Below, in pieces: positions 1-9,259 of a stretch of DNA of 64,000 nucleotides. Made by a program: the position numbers and the translations under genes. How positions within the stretch are numbered: the first letter of the stretch is position 1; each line of letters begins with the position of its first letter. The notes beneath the pieces are model-generated. The model did no database searches. It was given only the letters and a program-made list of their open reading frames with translations, and was not told the origin of the DNA. Source of the DNA: Polaromonas sp. AER18D-145. GTDB lineage: Bacteria > Pseudomonadota > Gammaproteobacteria > Burkholderiales > Burkholderiaceae_C. Location of the stretch: the NCBI RefSeq assembly GCF_002379095.1, contig NZ_NBZV01000026.1:1-64000 (forward strand). The letters are read 5' to 3'.

Positions 1-791
1 ATCACGAAGCTGCCGTAGCTGCCGGCCGTGCCGGTCTGCGCCACCACCGTCGCGCTCGCCGCGTCCAGGTCGCTCAGCGTCAAGGTGCCGCCGGTGCTCA
101 GCACCGCGTTGGTCTCGCTCAGGTTGGCCGTCGCGCTGCTCAAGGTCGAGACTGACCCGAGAGCAGTGGCGCCCGACACAGGCGCCGCCGCCGAAGTCAC
201 AGAAGCGCCAGTCGCGGGAAGTGCAGCGGAAAGGCCCTGATCACCCAGATCAGACGCACCCGCCGCATTGTCGGATCGCTGCGTGCCGCCAGTTGGCAAA
301 TACCCCAAAGATTGCCTGCCAAGCGAGGCGTATTCATACGCCAGCGGTGCAAGCTCCTCAACCGTTCTTAACAGCTGGACAAAATTGTTGCCATCGTCCG
401 CCCTGATATTGGTGCCGCCGACGTCGGAAGCCGAATTCACCCCGGATGACGTTTCCTGTAACAGCCTGTCAAGGCTACTGCCTTCGTTGATGGCATTAAG
501 AATGCTTGTGAGCTCTCCGACACGTGGCAAAAGGGCGCCGCTGTTGGCATCCGGCAAGACGTTGCCAAAGACCGTTGAATCAAGTGTTACGGTTTCCCTG
601 GAGCGGAGAAGAAACTTCCCCCCCTGATCGAAGGCGAGTTCCACACGGCCGCCAGCAGCCGTGACAATCACTTCCCCTTCAAAAACAGGATCGCCAAACT
701 TGAGAGGGCGCCGCTCACCATCGCTGTTTTGAGCGAAAGCTATGCCTTCAATCAAAACGACATTGCCGACGACGTTGGCTTCTTTTGCCAT
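1..791 (-). CDS. LapA/BapA-like giant RTX adhesin, N-terminal part (cut by window edge)
   Basis: The frame is open without a stop from the ATG at 791 to base 1, so only the first ~263 residues are visible. Residues 1-75 resemble the N-terminal retention module of LapA-type adhesins (a VxG-x-V-x-I start, then a G-D-P-V-F-E-G-E segment and a VTAAGGRVEL segment). This module holds the exported adhesin in the outer-membrane channel until the periplasmic protease LapG cuts it. Residues 110-150 match the end of such modules, but the usual TAAG cleavage motif reads TSSG (residues 114-117, bases 441-452). From about residue 220 a VCBS-type repeat begins (NLSETNAVLSTGGTLTLSD). The exporter genes lie just upstream on the same strand. 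Product class is confident; LapG cleavability is uncertain. Confidence 0.8.
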   Translation of the reverse strand, partial: MAKEANVVGNVVLIEGIAFAQNSDGERRPLKFGDPVFEGEVIVTAAGGRVELAFDQGGKFLLRSRETVTLDSTVFGNVLPDANSGALLPRVGELTSILNAINEGSSLDRLLQETSSGVNSASDVGGTNIRADDGNNFVQLLRTVEELAPLAYEYASLGRQSLGYLPTGGTQRSDNAAGASDLGDQGLSAALPATGASVTSAAAPVSGATALGSVSTLSSATANLSETNAVLSTGGTLTLSDLDAASATVVAQTGTAGSYGSFV

Positions 792-813
792 AGCGAATTC
801 CAGACGGAGTTAT

Positions 814-832
814 TACATTGAGTTTCAATGTA
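814..832. promoter_or_regulatory. Perfect inverted repeat upstream of the adhesin gene
   Basis: TACATTGA-GTT-TCAATGTA is an 8-bp perfect dyad with a 3-bp spacer. It lies 23 bp upstream of the adhesin ATG and 37 bp downstream of the regulator stop codon. It looks like an operator, possibly for the adjacent LuxR-type protein. No clear -35/-10 pair was identified around it, so the role is inferred. Confidence 0.45.
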
Positions 833-868
833 GTCCGTTTGCCTGGCCGGGGGAACTGTACTGAGGTA

Positions 869-1540
869 CTAGGTCGAACCCGGACTTTCGGGGCGTCCAG
901 GCGCCTGGCCGTTCACGACCAGCGACAACTGGAGGCGATCCCGTACATGGAGTTTTTCAAGAATGGCACCCACATGCGCCTTGACGGTGCGCTCTGTAAT
1001 GCCGAGTGCCCGGGCAATTTCCTTGTTGCTGGCCCCGACGGCCAGCGTGGTGGCAACCTCTTTCTCCCGGTCAGTGAGCCCTTTCGACCAGCTCGGCCCC
1101 ACTGCGGCGGCAGCCCCGCTGGCCTGCGCCTGAACGCGGCTGGTAGCGCTGACCAGTCTCTGCATCAATGACTCGCCAATCCAGAGCCCACCCTGCAACA
1201 CGACTGCAGCTACCTGAATCAAAACCTGGGCAACGGCGTGCGTATTGCAATACCCCCGTGCACCTGCCGAAAAAGCGGCAATCGCCTCCTCATCTGTCGG
1301 CAGATCACTTAATACCACGCATGGGACCAGCTTCAAACGCGGGGCAAGACGTTCTATCTGCATAGCCACCGACATACCCTGCTCCAGCCGCAGCCACACA
1401 AGGTCTACCCTGCCCGCATCTGAACCGGGTCTCGCAGTGTGGACTTTGCCGGCTCTTCCCGTCTTGAAAGCCTCACTCCAGCGAGGAAGCATGCGTCCGT
1501 GCGGGCAAAGAAATAGATGTCCCGAGTCCTGAATTCCCAC
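869..1540 (-). CDS. LuxR/NarL-type transcriptional regulator with degenerate receiver domain
   Basis: A 223-residue protein. Residues ~155-210 form a GerE/LuxR helix-turn-helix (LTDREKEV, then NKEIARALGI and TERTVKAHV), the DNA-binding half of NarL-family regulators. Residues 1-130 have the size and alternating pattern of a receiver domain. However, the strand that should carry the phosphorylated Asp reads VDLVWLRLEQG, with no Asp at its end, and the N-terminal acidic pair is missing, so it is probably not phosphorylated in the normal way. It sits between the exporter genes and the adhesin, all on one strand, and probably controls adhesin expression. No sensor kinase is nearby. Confidence 0.75.
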   Translation of the reverse strand: MGIQDSGHLFLCPHGRMLPRWSEAFKTGRAGKVHTARPGSDAGRVDLVWLRLEQGMSVAMQIERLAPRLKLVPCVVLSDLPTDEEAIAAFSAGARGYCNTHAVAQVLIQVAAVVLQGGLWIGESLMQRLVSATSRVQAQASGAAAAVGPSWSKGLTDREKEVATTLAVGASNKEIARALGITERTVKAHVGAILEKLHVRDRLQLSLVVNGQAPGRPESPGST

Positions 1541-1552
1541 TGCCGTCTCGAT

Positions 1553-2968
1553 CTAGCGCTCTGTAAAGGCGGCTTGTTTTGCCTTCAATACAGGTTTGAG
1601 AAGATAGGACAGGATGGATTTTTGACCGGTAATAATATCCACTTCAGCGACCATCCCCGGAATGATGGGCAAGCCCTCACCCAGCTTGGATTTTTCCGTA
1701 CGAACACGCACGGTATAAAAGGTATTGCCGCGCTCGTCAGTGACCGAATCGGCGCCAATAAATTCCAGCTTGGCCTCGAGACCGCCATAAATGGAAAAAT
1801 CATAGGCGGTGAATTTCACCAGGGCCCGATCTCCTGGTCGCAAGAAAGCGATGTCTTTTGGCAGCACCTTGGCTTCGAGCAGCAGGTTTTCCTCGAGCGG
1901 CACAATTTCAATGATGTCCCTGCCAGGCTGGACCACCCCCCCCACCGTATTGACAAGAAGACGCTTGACCGTGCCTTTGACAGGCGAACGCAGAGAGGAT
2001 TTATCGACCTTGTCCGCCAGCCCAACCCCGCCGGCTGAACTCACGTTTAGTTTTGCCAGGGTATCGGACAACTCCTTGCGGGCTTCACTCTGAAAATTCA
2101 GGGTAATTTCCTGAATCTTGCGTGAGGCCTCTTCGATCGCCGACTGTGTTTTTGAAATTTGGGCAGAGGCCATTTCCCGCTCACCCAGAAAACGACCGGT
2201 TTCCCGCTCCAGCCGCAGCAATTCGACCTCTGATACAGCACCATCCTTGAGCAAGGGCTTGGTGTACCCCAGTTCCCTGGCGGTCAACTCGTACGCCCGC
2301 GACGCCTGCTCCCGCTTCGCGCGCACTTCAACCAGTTCCTGCTGACGCTGAGCCAATTGCTGCCGGGCGATGGCCAGCTGTGCATTCAATGTTGATGTGC
2401 TGGCCTCGTAGGCTTGGAGTTCTTCTCCGACTGTTTTTGGCGCCTCGGCAACGGCTTCAGGGGGCGGTACAAAAGGCACCCCTTCGGCAAGAGCACGGAG
2501 TCGGGCCGCCTTGGCCAGCAGGGCCAGGTACTGGACGCGGTTTTCCTTCACGGAAGAATCGAAACGCGTCGTATCGATGTTCACCAACACCTGCCCGGGT
2601 TCAACAACCTGCCCCTCCTGCACAAGAATCTCGGAAACAATACCGCCGTCCAGGCTCTGCAAAATCTGCAATTGCCTGGAGGGAATGACTTTGCCTTCGC
2701 CTTTAGTAATTTCATCGACTTCAGAAAGTCCGGCCCACAAAACCGCCAGAACGAAAACCACGCCGAGGCTATTCACGAGCATCCTGGCTCGCAGTGGTTC
2801 CTGGGCAAGCATGGCGCGGTCTGCGTCGCCACCAAATCCTGCGTCCATGCGACGATCGTCTTCCCGCCAGGACGAAAGTGTGCGATCAAGACCAGGCTGC
2901 AACATGCGCCGGACAGACTCCAGGCCCGAAATCAAGGGGCGAGCCCACGCTATCCATCGCGGCTTCAT
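1553..2968 (-). CDS. lapC: LapC-type HlyD family membrane fusion protein of type I secretion
   Basis: A 471-residue protein. It has an N-terminal cytoplasmic stretch, one membrane segment at ~63-82, and then a periplasmic HlyD-like body. The biotinyl-lipoyl half motif (GKVIPS, LQSLDGGIVSEILVQEGQVV) starts near residue 92, followed by a long coiled coil (~180-310) and the second lipoyl half plus beta-barrel. The C-terminus (YLLKPV...AFTER) is typical of this family. It bridges the inner-membrane ABC exporter to a TolC-like channel, which is not in the window. Its ATG overlaps the lapB stop by 4 bp (ATGA), so the two genes are translationally coupled. Confidence 0.88.
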   Translation of the reverse strand: MKPRWIAWARPLISGLESVRRMLQPGLDRTLSSWREDDRRMDAGFGGDADRAMLAQEPLRARMLVNSLGVVFVLAVLWAGLSEVDEITKGEGKVIPSRQLQILQSLDGGIVSEILVQEGQVVEPGQVLVNIDTTRFDSSVKENRVQYLALLAKAARLRALAEGVPFVPPPEAVAEAPKTVGEELQAYEASTSTLNAQLAIARQQLAQRQQELVEVRAKREQASRAYELTARELGYTKPLLKDGAVSEVELLRLERETGRFLGEREMASAQISKTQSAIEEASRKIQEITLNFQSEARKELSDTLAKLNVSSAGGVGLADKVDKSSLRSPVKGTVKRLLVNTVGGVVQPGRDIIEIVPLEENLLLEAKVLPKDIAFLRPGDRALVKFTAYDFSIYGGLEAKLEFIGADSVTDERGNTFYTVRVRTEKSKLGEGLPIIPGMVAEVDIITGQKSILSYLLKPVLKAKQAAFTER

Positions 2969-5163
2969 GAGGCTTTCCCAATGCGGCCGGCCTTCAGCGC
3001 CTCGATAACCTGCTCATAGGGACCATCGGCAACGATGCGGCCCTCGTCGATAACAATAATGCGGTCTGCAAGATCCAGCAATGTGTTTCTATGAGTCACC
3101 ACAACCATCGTCTTGTGTTTTGCATAGCTGCGCAAGCGTTCCTTGAATTGCGCTTCTGAAGAAAAATCCATGGCTCCCGTCGGCTCATCCAGCAACAACA
3201 CAGGCGGTTCCAGTAACGTTGCACGGGCGATTGCCACGCCTTGTCGCTGGCCGCCGGAAAGCGACTCTCCCCGCTCGCCAATGATCATGTCAAAGCCCTG
3301 GGGATGGCGATTGGCAAACTCGATCAAACCGCCCACCTCGGCGGCCGCCAGAATGGCACCGTCGTCAGCATAGGGGGCAGCGATCGCAATGTTGTCGCGC
3401 AAGGTGCCGTAAAAGAGCATGGCATCCTGCTCAACATAACCGACGTTGCGACGCAAATCTGCGGGATCGAGCTGCCGAAGGTCGATGCCATCCATGGTGA
3501 TCGCACCTTCAGAAGGGGTGTAAAGACCCAGAATCAATCTCTGCAGGGTCGTCTTGCCCGAGCCGACGCGGCCAATCACGACCACATTTTCCCCTGGCTT
3601 GATCCTGAAGGAAACTCCACGCAACGCCTCCTGCGTACGCCCGGGATAGCTGAAGTGCACATTGTCAAACACGATTTCCCCTGCGATGTCAGGTCGGTGC
3701 ACGAAATTTATTTCATCGGAACGTTCACCCGGCTTTTTCATCGTGTCTTCAAGCGAAGCCAAGGCCGTTCTGGCATTCTGGTATTGCATCAAAAGTGCCA
3801 CAATTTGCCCCAGTGGCGCCATGGCGCGTCCGGACAACATCGTAGCCGCGATCAACCCCCCCATGGTCAGCCTGCCTTCATGAATCAGGTAAACGCCAGC
3901 CACGATCATCACGATATTGATCAGCTGCTGCAGGCTCGAGACGACGTTGATCACGGAAGACGACAACAATCGCAGTTGGGCACTCACACGCGCCAGAAAC
4001 GCTGCGGTGTCCTCGAGCTTGGCCTGCATCTGACTTTCTGCCCCGTGGGCCTTGATGGCCTCCATGGCTGTTAGTGTCTCCACCAACGTGGCATTGCGCA
4101 TTGCAGAGGCCCTGAAAGTGGTCTCGGAAAGCAGGTGCATCTTGTGCTGAACGATGTAGCTGTAGATAACAACCACCATGACGCCAACAAGGGGTGGAAT
4201 GACCAGCGGCCAGGATATCCAGCCGAGAACCAGAAAAAAGAGCAGGGCAAACGGGAGGTCAACCACAGCAGTGACTGTGGCCGACGCAATGAAGTCGCGC
4301 ACCGATTCGAAGGAGCGCAGTGTCGCGGCATAGGAACCCACCGAAGCCGGCCGCTCGGAAAGACGCATCCCGAGCACCCGCTCCATGATCAGCGTGGAGA
4401 GCTTGATGTCTATACGCGAGCCCGCGAGATCCACAAAATAACCTCGCATGACGCGAAGGAAATAATCAATGACCAGCACCAGCAACAGGCCGAAAGCCAG
4501 CATCCAGAGTGTCTCAACCGCGAAGTTGGGTACAACGCGGTCATAGACATTCATCGAGAAAAGCGGCAACGCGAGCGCAAACAAATTAATGAGGAGCGCT
4601 GCCGCCAGGATATCCCGGTAAAGCGGAAACTGGTCGCGAAAAGCGCCCCAAAACCAATGGCGCTGTGGAATGTCAGCCAGCTCAGGCGCACGCTGATCGA
4701 AACGAAAGTTCGGCCGCGAGAAAATCGCGATACCGACATATCGACCAAGCAGCTGTTCACGTGACAGCTGCACAACACCCTGCCCGGCCTCCGGGAAAAG
4801 CAGGTTTGCCGTTTGCCCCCGATCATCCCAACCCAGCAAAAGACAGGCGCCATCTCCCTCAAGGAGCAGGACAACAGGCAACAGCGCTGAATCGATTTTT
4901 TCCAGGGGGCGCCGCAATATCTTGCATGACAGACCCGCGCGCGCTGCAGCGCGGGAAAAGAGGGAGGGAGGAAGACCCGCCTTGGGCAGAGGAAGGCCCG
5001 CAGACAGAGCGGCCCGGGTGCTTGGACGGCCGTGTATGCGCGTCAGCTCCACCAGGCAATCGAGCAAGGGATCGTGATGCAGTAAGTCTTCGCGCAAGCC
5101 TTGGGCCAAGTGGCTAGCCTCGCTCGTAGGACTGGTCTGCAATGGCACGTTCATGTCACTCAT
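2965..5163 (-). CDS. lapB: LapB-type type I secretion ABC transporter, permease/ATPase
   Basis: A 732-residue exporter from the ATG at 5163. The frame extends upstream to a TTG at 5235, which has no good ribosome site. The N-terminus is a C39-peptidase-like domain (HDPLLDCLVELTRIHGRP) without the catalytic cysteine motif, so it binds substrate rather than cleaving a leader. Next comes a six-helix ABC membrane domain (~170-450) and a nucleotide-binding domain with Walker A GRVGSGKTT (~528), signature LSGGQRQ (~636) and Walker B LLLDEPTG (~660). It powers export of the adhesin encoded downstream. The order exporter, fusion protein, regulator, adhesin forms one transcription direction. Confidence 0.9.
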   Translation of the reverse strand: MSDMNVPLQTSPTSEASHLAQGLREDLLHHDPLLDCLVELTRIHGRPSTRAALSAGLPLPKAGLPPSLFSRAAARAGLSCKILRRPLEKIDSALLPVVLLLEGDGACLLLGWDDRGQTANLLFPEAGQGVVQLSREQLLGRYVGIAIFSRPNFRFDQRAPELADIPQRHWFWGAFRDQFPLYRDILAAALLINLFALALPLFSMNVYDRVVPNFAVETLWMLAFGLLLVLVIDYFLRVMRGYFVDLAGSRIDIKLSTLIMERVLGMRLSERPASVGSYAATLRSFESVRDFIASATVTAVVDLPFALLFFLVLGWISWPLVIPPLVGVMVVVIYSYIVQHKMHLLSETTFRASAMRNATLVETLTAMEAIKAHGAESQMQAKLEDTAAFLARVSAQLRLLSSSVINVVSSLQQLINIVMIVAGVYLIHEGRLTMGGLIAATMLSGRAMAPLGQIVALLMQYQNARTALASLEDTMKKPGERSDEINFVHRPDIAGEIVFDNVHFSYPGRTQEALRGVSFRIKPGENVVVIGRVGSGKTTLQRLILGLYTPSEGAITMDGIDLRQLDPADLRRNVGYVEQDAMLFYGTLRDNIAIAAPYADDGAILAAAEVGGLIEFANRHPQGFDMIIGERGESLSGGQRQGVAIARATLLEPPVLLLDEPTGAMDFSSEAQFKERLRSYAKHKTMVVVTHRNTLLDLADRIIVIDEGRIVADGPYEQVIEALKAGRIGKAS

Positions 5164-5609
5164 TTCTCGATCTTTAAGATCAGCTCCTTCAAAATTGAAG
5201 CCGACACCCGAAGTAACCAATTGTAATAAAATCAAGCACTTGCCGCTACATCTGCAAGTCAGATTTTGTGAGTTGGTGCCATTTTGGTGACATTGCCTGC
5301 GTAGTGTGGTGGCTTGACCCCATCACCACCGACCTATCTGGCCCGCTGTCCCCGGTTTGAGAACATACAAGGAGTCTACGCGACACAGGGACGTACAGAT
5401 TCGCCAATTGCGTCGTTCGAAGATAAAAGTACTGTTGCTCAAGTATGTTACCCCGCCAAGGGCAACCCAACAGCGTCACAAGACACCGGCTTCTCATGGA
5501 AATCCCCAAGCAAACCATGAGAAACCGCGAGTCAAGATCCTGAGCCCAATTGACCTGCCCGCAACGGGGGAAAATACCCCGGTGGCTCCAAAAAACGGAT
5601 GGCGAAAAG
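5164..5609. other. Non-coding stretch upstream of lapB
   Basis: About 450 bp between lapB and the tRNA terminator. The short open frames here show no ribosome site or family resemblance. On the minus strand there is a TACAAT hexamer close to base 5224 in an AT-rich patch, a possible -10 for lapB, but no convincing -35 was seen. Nothing else was recognised. Confidence 0.4.
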
Positions 5610-5637
5610 CAAAACGCCCACTTGATGTGGGCGTTTT
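5610..5637 (-). terminator. Intrinsic terminator downstream of tRNA-fMet
   Basis: CAAAACGCCCAC and GTGGGCGTTTTG are perfect complementary arms around a 4-base loop. On the minus strand the hairpin is followed by T-rich sequence (TTTTGCTTTTC), 26 bp after the tRNA 3' end. The flanking A and T tracts could let it work in both directions. It separates the ribosomal/tRNA transcript from the adhesin-export genes. Confidence 0.8.
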
Positions 5638-5663
5638 GGTCTCGGCATGATTAGCCGGTAAAT

Positions 5664-5740
<77 letters not shown>

Positions 5741-5750
5741 TTAAGTATTA

Positions 5751-5781
5751 ATTATACCCTATTCTGACTTGGCAATGTCAG
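5751..5781 (-). promoter_or_regulatory. Candidate own promoter of tRNA-fMet
   Basis: A perfect -10 hexamer TATAAT (5751-5756, minus strand) ends 11 bp before the tRNA 5' end. The best -35 is CTGACA (5776-5781) inside the end of rplQ, with a long 19-bp spacer. This would let the tRNA be transcribed apart from the alpha operon. The -10 is convincing; the -35 is not. Confidence 0.5.
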
Positions 5782-6160
5782 AAGTAGTTTCTTCGGCGAG
5801 GTCAGGGCGATCCACCAATTCAACCAATGCCATGGGCGCGTTGTCACCCACACGAAAACCCATCTTCAGGATACGTGTGTAACCACCAGGGCGGGCCTTG
5901 TAGCGAGGGCCAAGCTCGGCAAAAAGCTTGACCACCATGTCGCGGTCACGCAGGCGGTCAAATGCGAGGCGCTTGTTCGCGAGCGTAGGCTCTTTTGCCA
6001 GCGTGATCATGGGCTCGACGACGCGGCGAAGTTCCTTGGCCTTGGGCAAGGTCGTTTTGATCGCTTCATGCTGAATAAGGGAATTCATCATGTTGCGTAA
6101 CATGGCCAGCCGGTGTGAGCTGGTGCGATTGAGTTTACGAAGTCCGTGTCCGTGACGCAT
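5759..6160 (-). CDS. rplQ: 50S ribosomal protein L17
   Basis: A 133-residue protein beginning [17 protein letters not shown], the invariant L17 start. It contains the [13 protein letters not shown] and YTRI segments and has the usual length with a short acidic tail. It binds 23S rRNA in the large subunit near the exit tunnel. It is the last gene of the alpha operon, following rpoA by 83 bp, and the initiator tRNA follows it. Confidence 0.97.
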   Translation of the reverse strand: MRHGHGLRKLNRTSSHRLAMLRNMMNSLIQHEAIKTTLPKAKELRRVVEPMITLAKEPTLANKRLAFDRLRDRDMVVKLFAELGPRYKARPGGYTRILKMGFRVGDNAPMALVELVDRPDLAEETTSDIAKSE

Positions 6161-6243
6161 GGTGCTGTCCTTTCATTTTTTAATTCAGATAGCCGTATCA
6201 GGTACTACCTGTGCACTGCCTCCCGAAGGAGGCCAATTTTCAA

Positions 6244-7233
6244 TTAACGCTTGTCAAGACCAGCGGGAGGCCAGCTTTCCAGGCGCATGCCAAGTGTCAG
6301 CCCCCGGGATGCCAATACTTCCTTGATTTCATTAAGCGACTTGCGGCCCAAATTCGGCGTCTTGAGGAGCTCGTTCTCCGTACGCTGAATGAGGTCACCG
6401 ATGTAATAAATGTTCTCCGCCTTGAGGCAATTGGCAGAACGCACTGTCAATTCGAGTTCGTCGACGGGACGCAACAAAATCGGATCAAATTGCTGAGAGC
6501 TGCGCTGCACAGGAGTATCAAAAGCAGCCAGTTCATTGCCTTCGAGCTGTGCAAATACAGCAAGCTGCTCAACAAGGATTTTAGCCGAGGCACGGACAGC
6601 GTCTTCCGCAGTCACCGCACCGTTGGTCTCGATTTCCAGAACAAGCTTGTCAAGGTCGGTACGCTGCTCGACGCGGGCACTTTCCACGGTATAGCTCACT
6701 CGCTTGACAGGCGAAAACGACGCATCCAGGACAATCCGGCCAATCGATTTGGTGGATTCGTCGCCATAGCGACGCATGGTGCCAGGAACATAACCACGGC
6801 CGTTTTCGACCTTGATCTGCATGTCGATCTTGCCGCCGTGCGACAAATTGACAATGACGTGCTCTGGATTGATGATTTCGACGTCATGGGGCGTCTGAAT
6901 GTCGGCAGCGGTTACGGGGCCTTCACCCTCCTTGCGCAAGCTCAACGTGACTTCATCGCGATTGTGCAGCTTGAAAACCACGCCTTTGAGGTTCAGAAGG
7001 ATATTGACAACATCTTCCTGAACGCCATCAATGGACGAGTACTCGTGCAACACACCGGCGATCGTGACTTCAGTTGCGGCGTGACCCACCATGGACGAAA
7101 GTAAAACGCGGCGCAGGGCGTTGCCGAGCGTGTGGCCATAGCCACGCTCGAAAGGCTCCAGAGTCACCTTGGCGCGATTGGCGGCAAGCTGCTCAACGTT
7201 AATAGTTTTTGGTTTCAGTAAATTAGTTTGCAT
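6244..7233 (-). CDS. rpoA: RNA polymerase alpha subunit
   Basis: A 329-residue protein. The N-terminal assembly domain (~1-235) contains [15 protein letters not shown], which drives dimerisation and contact with beta and beta'. After a short linker comes the C-terminal domain (~245-320) with [16 protein letters not shown], which contacts UP elements and activators. It lies between rpsD and rplQ in the standard alpha-operon order. Length and motifs are normal. Confidence 0.98.
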   Translation of the reverse strand: MQTNLLKPKTINVEQLAANRAKVTLEPFERGYGHTLGNALRRVLLSSMVGHAATEVTIAGVLHEYSSIDGVQEDVVNILLNLKGVVFKLHNRDEVTLSLRKEGEGPVTAADIQTPHDVEIINPEHVIVNLSHGGKIDMQIKVENGRGYVPGTMRRYGDESTKSIGRIVLDASFSPVKRVSYTVESARVEQRTDLDKLVLEIETNGAVTAEDAVRASAKILVEQLAVFAQLEGNELAAFDTPVQRSSQQFDPILLRPVDELELTVRSANCLKAENIYYIGDLIQRTENELLKTPNLGRKSLNEIKEVLASRGLTLGMRLESWPPAGLDKR

Positions 7234-7328
7234 GCATTCTTCCTCTCAATACCCTCGGCTCGTTACACCGATAAGGCCGGGTGAAGCGACCCTGCGCATA
7301 CAGTGCCCCGTATGCGCAGGAACGAAAA

Positions 7329-7952
7329 TTAACGTGAATACAGTTCGACGATCAACGACTCGTTGACGTCTGCAGCAAACTCATCGCGATCCGGCACTTT
7401 CTTGAAAATGCCCTCGCCTTTGTCTATGCTGACATCCACCCACGCTGGCATGCCGACTTGCTGCGCCAACTGCAGAGCTTCCGCCACGCGGGTCTGCTTC
7501 TTGGACTTGTCACGAACGGCGATCACGTCACCCGTTTTAACCATGTAAGACGGGATGTTGACCGAACTGCCATTGACGGTGATCGCCTTGTGCGACACCA
7601 GCTGGCGCGCTTCGGCGCGGGTAGAACCGAACCCCATCCGGTAAACCACGTTATCCAGGCGCGATTCCAGGATAAACAGCAAATTGGCGCCAGTGTTTCC
7701 CTTGCGACGATCAGCCTCTTCGAAATAACGGCGGAACTGCTTCTCCAGCACGCCATACATACGCTTGACCTTCTGCTTCTCACGAAGCTGCAGACCGAAG
7801 TCTGAGGTCCGGGTACCGGAGGTGCGGCCATGCTGGCCGGGTTTGGAGTCGAATTTGGCCTTGTCACCGATGGCTCTGCGAGCGCTCTTCAGGAACAGGT
7901 CGGTGCCTTCACGGCGGGAAAGTTTGGCCTTGGGGCCGAGGTAACGTGCCAC
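7329..7952 (-). CDS. rpsD: 30S ribosomal protein S4
   Basis: A 207-residue protein starting [19 protein letters not shown]. It has the S4 RNA-binding fold ([12 protein letters not shown], then [12 protein letters not shown]). It is a primary 16S rRNA binder that nucleates assembly of the small-subunit body. In E. coli S4 also represses its own operon. It lies between rpsK and rpoA, with a 129-bp gap to rpsK that shows no gene. Confidence 0.97.
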   Translation of the reverse strand: MARYLGPKAKLSRREGTDLFLKSARRAIGDKAKFDSKPGQHGRTSGTRTSDFGLQLREKQKVKRMYGVLEKQFRRYFEEADRRKGNTGANLLFILESRLDNVVYRMGFGSTRAEARQLVSHKAITVNGSSVNIPSYMVKTGDVIAVRDKSKKQTRVAEALQLAQQVGMPAWVDVSIDKGEGIFKKVPDRDEFAADVNESLIVELYSR

Positions 7953-8081
7953 TTGAATTCCTTATGTCATCTGCTGCAGAAACTGCAGGAGCCGCAGATA
8001 GCAACCTGACGGCGGTGGGCTTGATAAAAACTCGCCCGGCTGGCCTGCGTGAAAACGAGGACCAAACCGGGAAAGCAGAAC

Positions 8082-8486
8082 TTAAATTCGACGGCGTTTC
8101 TGGGGTCGGCAGCCGTTGTGCGGCACTGGCGTGACGTCAGCAATCGAATTGATGCGGATGCCAAGCGCTGCCAGCGCGCGAACCGATGACTCACGTCCTG
8201 GACCAGGGCCTTTGATTTCGACATCAAGATTCTTGATGCCCTGCTCAATGGCTGCGCGACCAGCGACCTCGGAAGCGACCTGAGCGGCAAAGGGAGTCGA
8301 CTTGCGCGAACCTTTAAAGCCCTGACCGCCAGAAGAGGCCCACGACAAGGCATTGCCCTGACGATCTGTGATCGTGATGATGGTGTTGTTGAAAGACGCG
8401 TGAACGTGAGCGACGCCGTCGGCGACGTTCTTGCGTACTTTCTTGCGAACGCGTTGTGCTGCGTTACTGCTGGGGGCTTTTGCCAT
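8082..8486 (-). CDS. rpsK: 30S ribosomal protein S11
   Basis: A 134-residue protein. Diagnostic segments are [21 protein letters not shown], which carries the conserved FNNT core, and the C-terminal [18 protein letters not shown]. It forms the platform of the 30S subunit at the mRNA exit. It follows rpsM by 17 bp in the alpha operon. Confidence 0.97.
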   Translation of the reverse strand: MAKAPSSNAAQRVRKKVRKNVADGVAHVHASFNNTIITITDRQGNALSWASSGGQGFKGSRKSTPFAAQVASEVAGRAAIEQGIKNLDVEIKGPGPGRESSVRALAALGIRINSIADVTPVPHNGCRPQKRRRI

Positions 8487-8503
8487 AACTACCTCTTACT
8501 CAA

Positions 8504-8869
8504 TTATTTCTTCAAGGACTGTGCCGCCTTGCGCGGACCCTTGCGGGTGCGCGCATTGGTGCGTGTGCGCTGACCGCGCATGGGCAACCCGCGACGATGG
8601 CGAAAGCCACGGTAGCAGCCGATATCCATCAAACGCTTGATGTTCATCGTGGTTTCACGACGCAGATCACCTTCAATGGTGAATTGCGCGATCTGGTCAC
8701 GAATTTTTTCCAAGTCACCGTCTGTGAGATCTTTGACTTTTTTGGAATACGCAATATCACATGCTTCGCAAATTTTGCGAGCACGAGTGCGGCCGATGCC
8801 GAAAATAGCAGTCAAGCCGATTTCGGCGTGCTGCTGCGGCGGAATATTGATACCAGCGATACGAGCCAT
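8504..8869 (-). CDS. rpsM: 30S ribosomal protein S13
   Basis: A 121-residue protein starting [20 protein letters not shown], the standard S13 start. It has the helix-two-turn-helix region ([14 protein letters not shown]) and the basic tail [15 protein letters not shown] that reaches tRNA. It sits in the 30S head and contacts the large subunit. It is the first classical alpha-operon gene, just after rpmJ. Confidence 0.97.
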   Translation of the reverse strand: MARIAGINIPPQQHAEIGLTAIFGIGRTRARKICEACDIAYSKKVKDLTDGDLEKIRDQIAQFTIEGDLRRETTMNIKRLMDIGCYRGFRHRRGLPMRGQRTRTNARTRKGPRKAAQSLKK

Positions 8870-8893
8870 GTGCGTCCTCTAAAACTCTTGAAA

Positions 8894-9007
8894 TCAGCCT
8901 TGACGCTGTTTGTGGCGTGGGTCTGTGCAAATCACGCGTACAACGCCCTTGCGGCGGATGATTTTACAGTTGCGGCAAATTTTCTTGACCGAAGCTGAAA
9001 CTCTCAT
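8894..9007 (-). CDS. rpmJ: 50S ribosomal protein L36
   Basis: A 37-residue gene read directly from the sequence. It starts [19 protein letters not shown] and ends PRHKQRQG. The C-x2-C...C-x-n-H zinc ligands (C11, C14, C27, H32) are present, so this is the zinc-binding form. It lies between infA and rpsM, the usual place. RBS-like AGGAGAAAG precedes the ATG. Confidence 0.96.
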   Translation of the reverse strand: MRVSASVKKICRNCKIIRRKGVVRVICTDPRHKQRQG

Positions 9008-9035
9008 TTCTTTCTCCTAAACTTCTGAACTGTAC

Positions 9036-9254
9036 TTACTTGGCGCGAAACACGATGCGTGCTCGCGACAAATCATAAGGCGTTAACTCAACCGTCACCT
9101 TGTCACCAGGAAGAATGCGGATGTAGTGCATTCGCATCTTTCCCGAGATGTGACCCAAAACAATATGACCATTTTCCAGCTTTACGCGAAACGTCGCATT
9201 GGGCAAGTTCTCCACGACCTCCCCCTGCATCTGGATAACATCATCCTTCGACAT
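9036..9254 (-). CDS. infA: Translation initiation factor IF-1
   Basis: A 72-residue protein from the ATG at 9254 ([20 protein letters not shown]), an S1/OB-fold factor that blocks the ribosomal A site during initiation. The frame can be extended 3 codons to a TTG at 9263, but the ATG has AGGTGG at a proper distance and matches the family start. The end of secY lies 5 bp upstream. Many beta-proteobacteria have a second infA elsewhere; this is the one in the ribosomal cluster. Confidence 0.95.
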   Translation of the reverse strand: MSKDDVIQMQGEVVENLPNATFRVKLENGHIVLGHISGKMRMHYIRILPGDKVTVELTPYDLSRARIVFRAK

Positions 9255-9259
9255 CCCAA

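Noticed and set aside
648..662. TAAG motif at residues 44-47 of the adhesin as the LapG site
   Set aside because: It falls in the middle of the retention module, not at the end where LapG cuts in LapA; treated as coincidence, although not excluded.
5246..5518. 90-codon open frame upstream of lapB
   Set aside because: No ribosome site, no family resemblance, and it lies in a region that should hold the lapB promoter.
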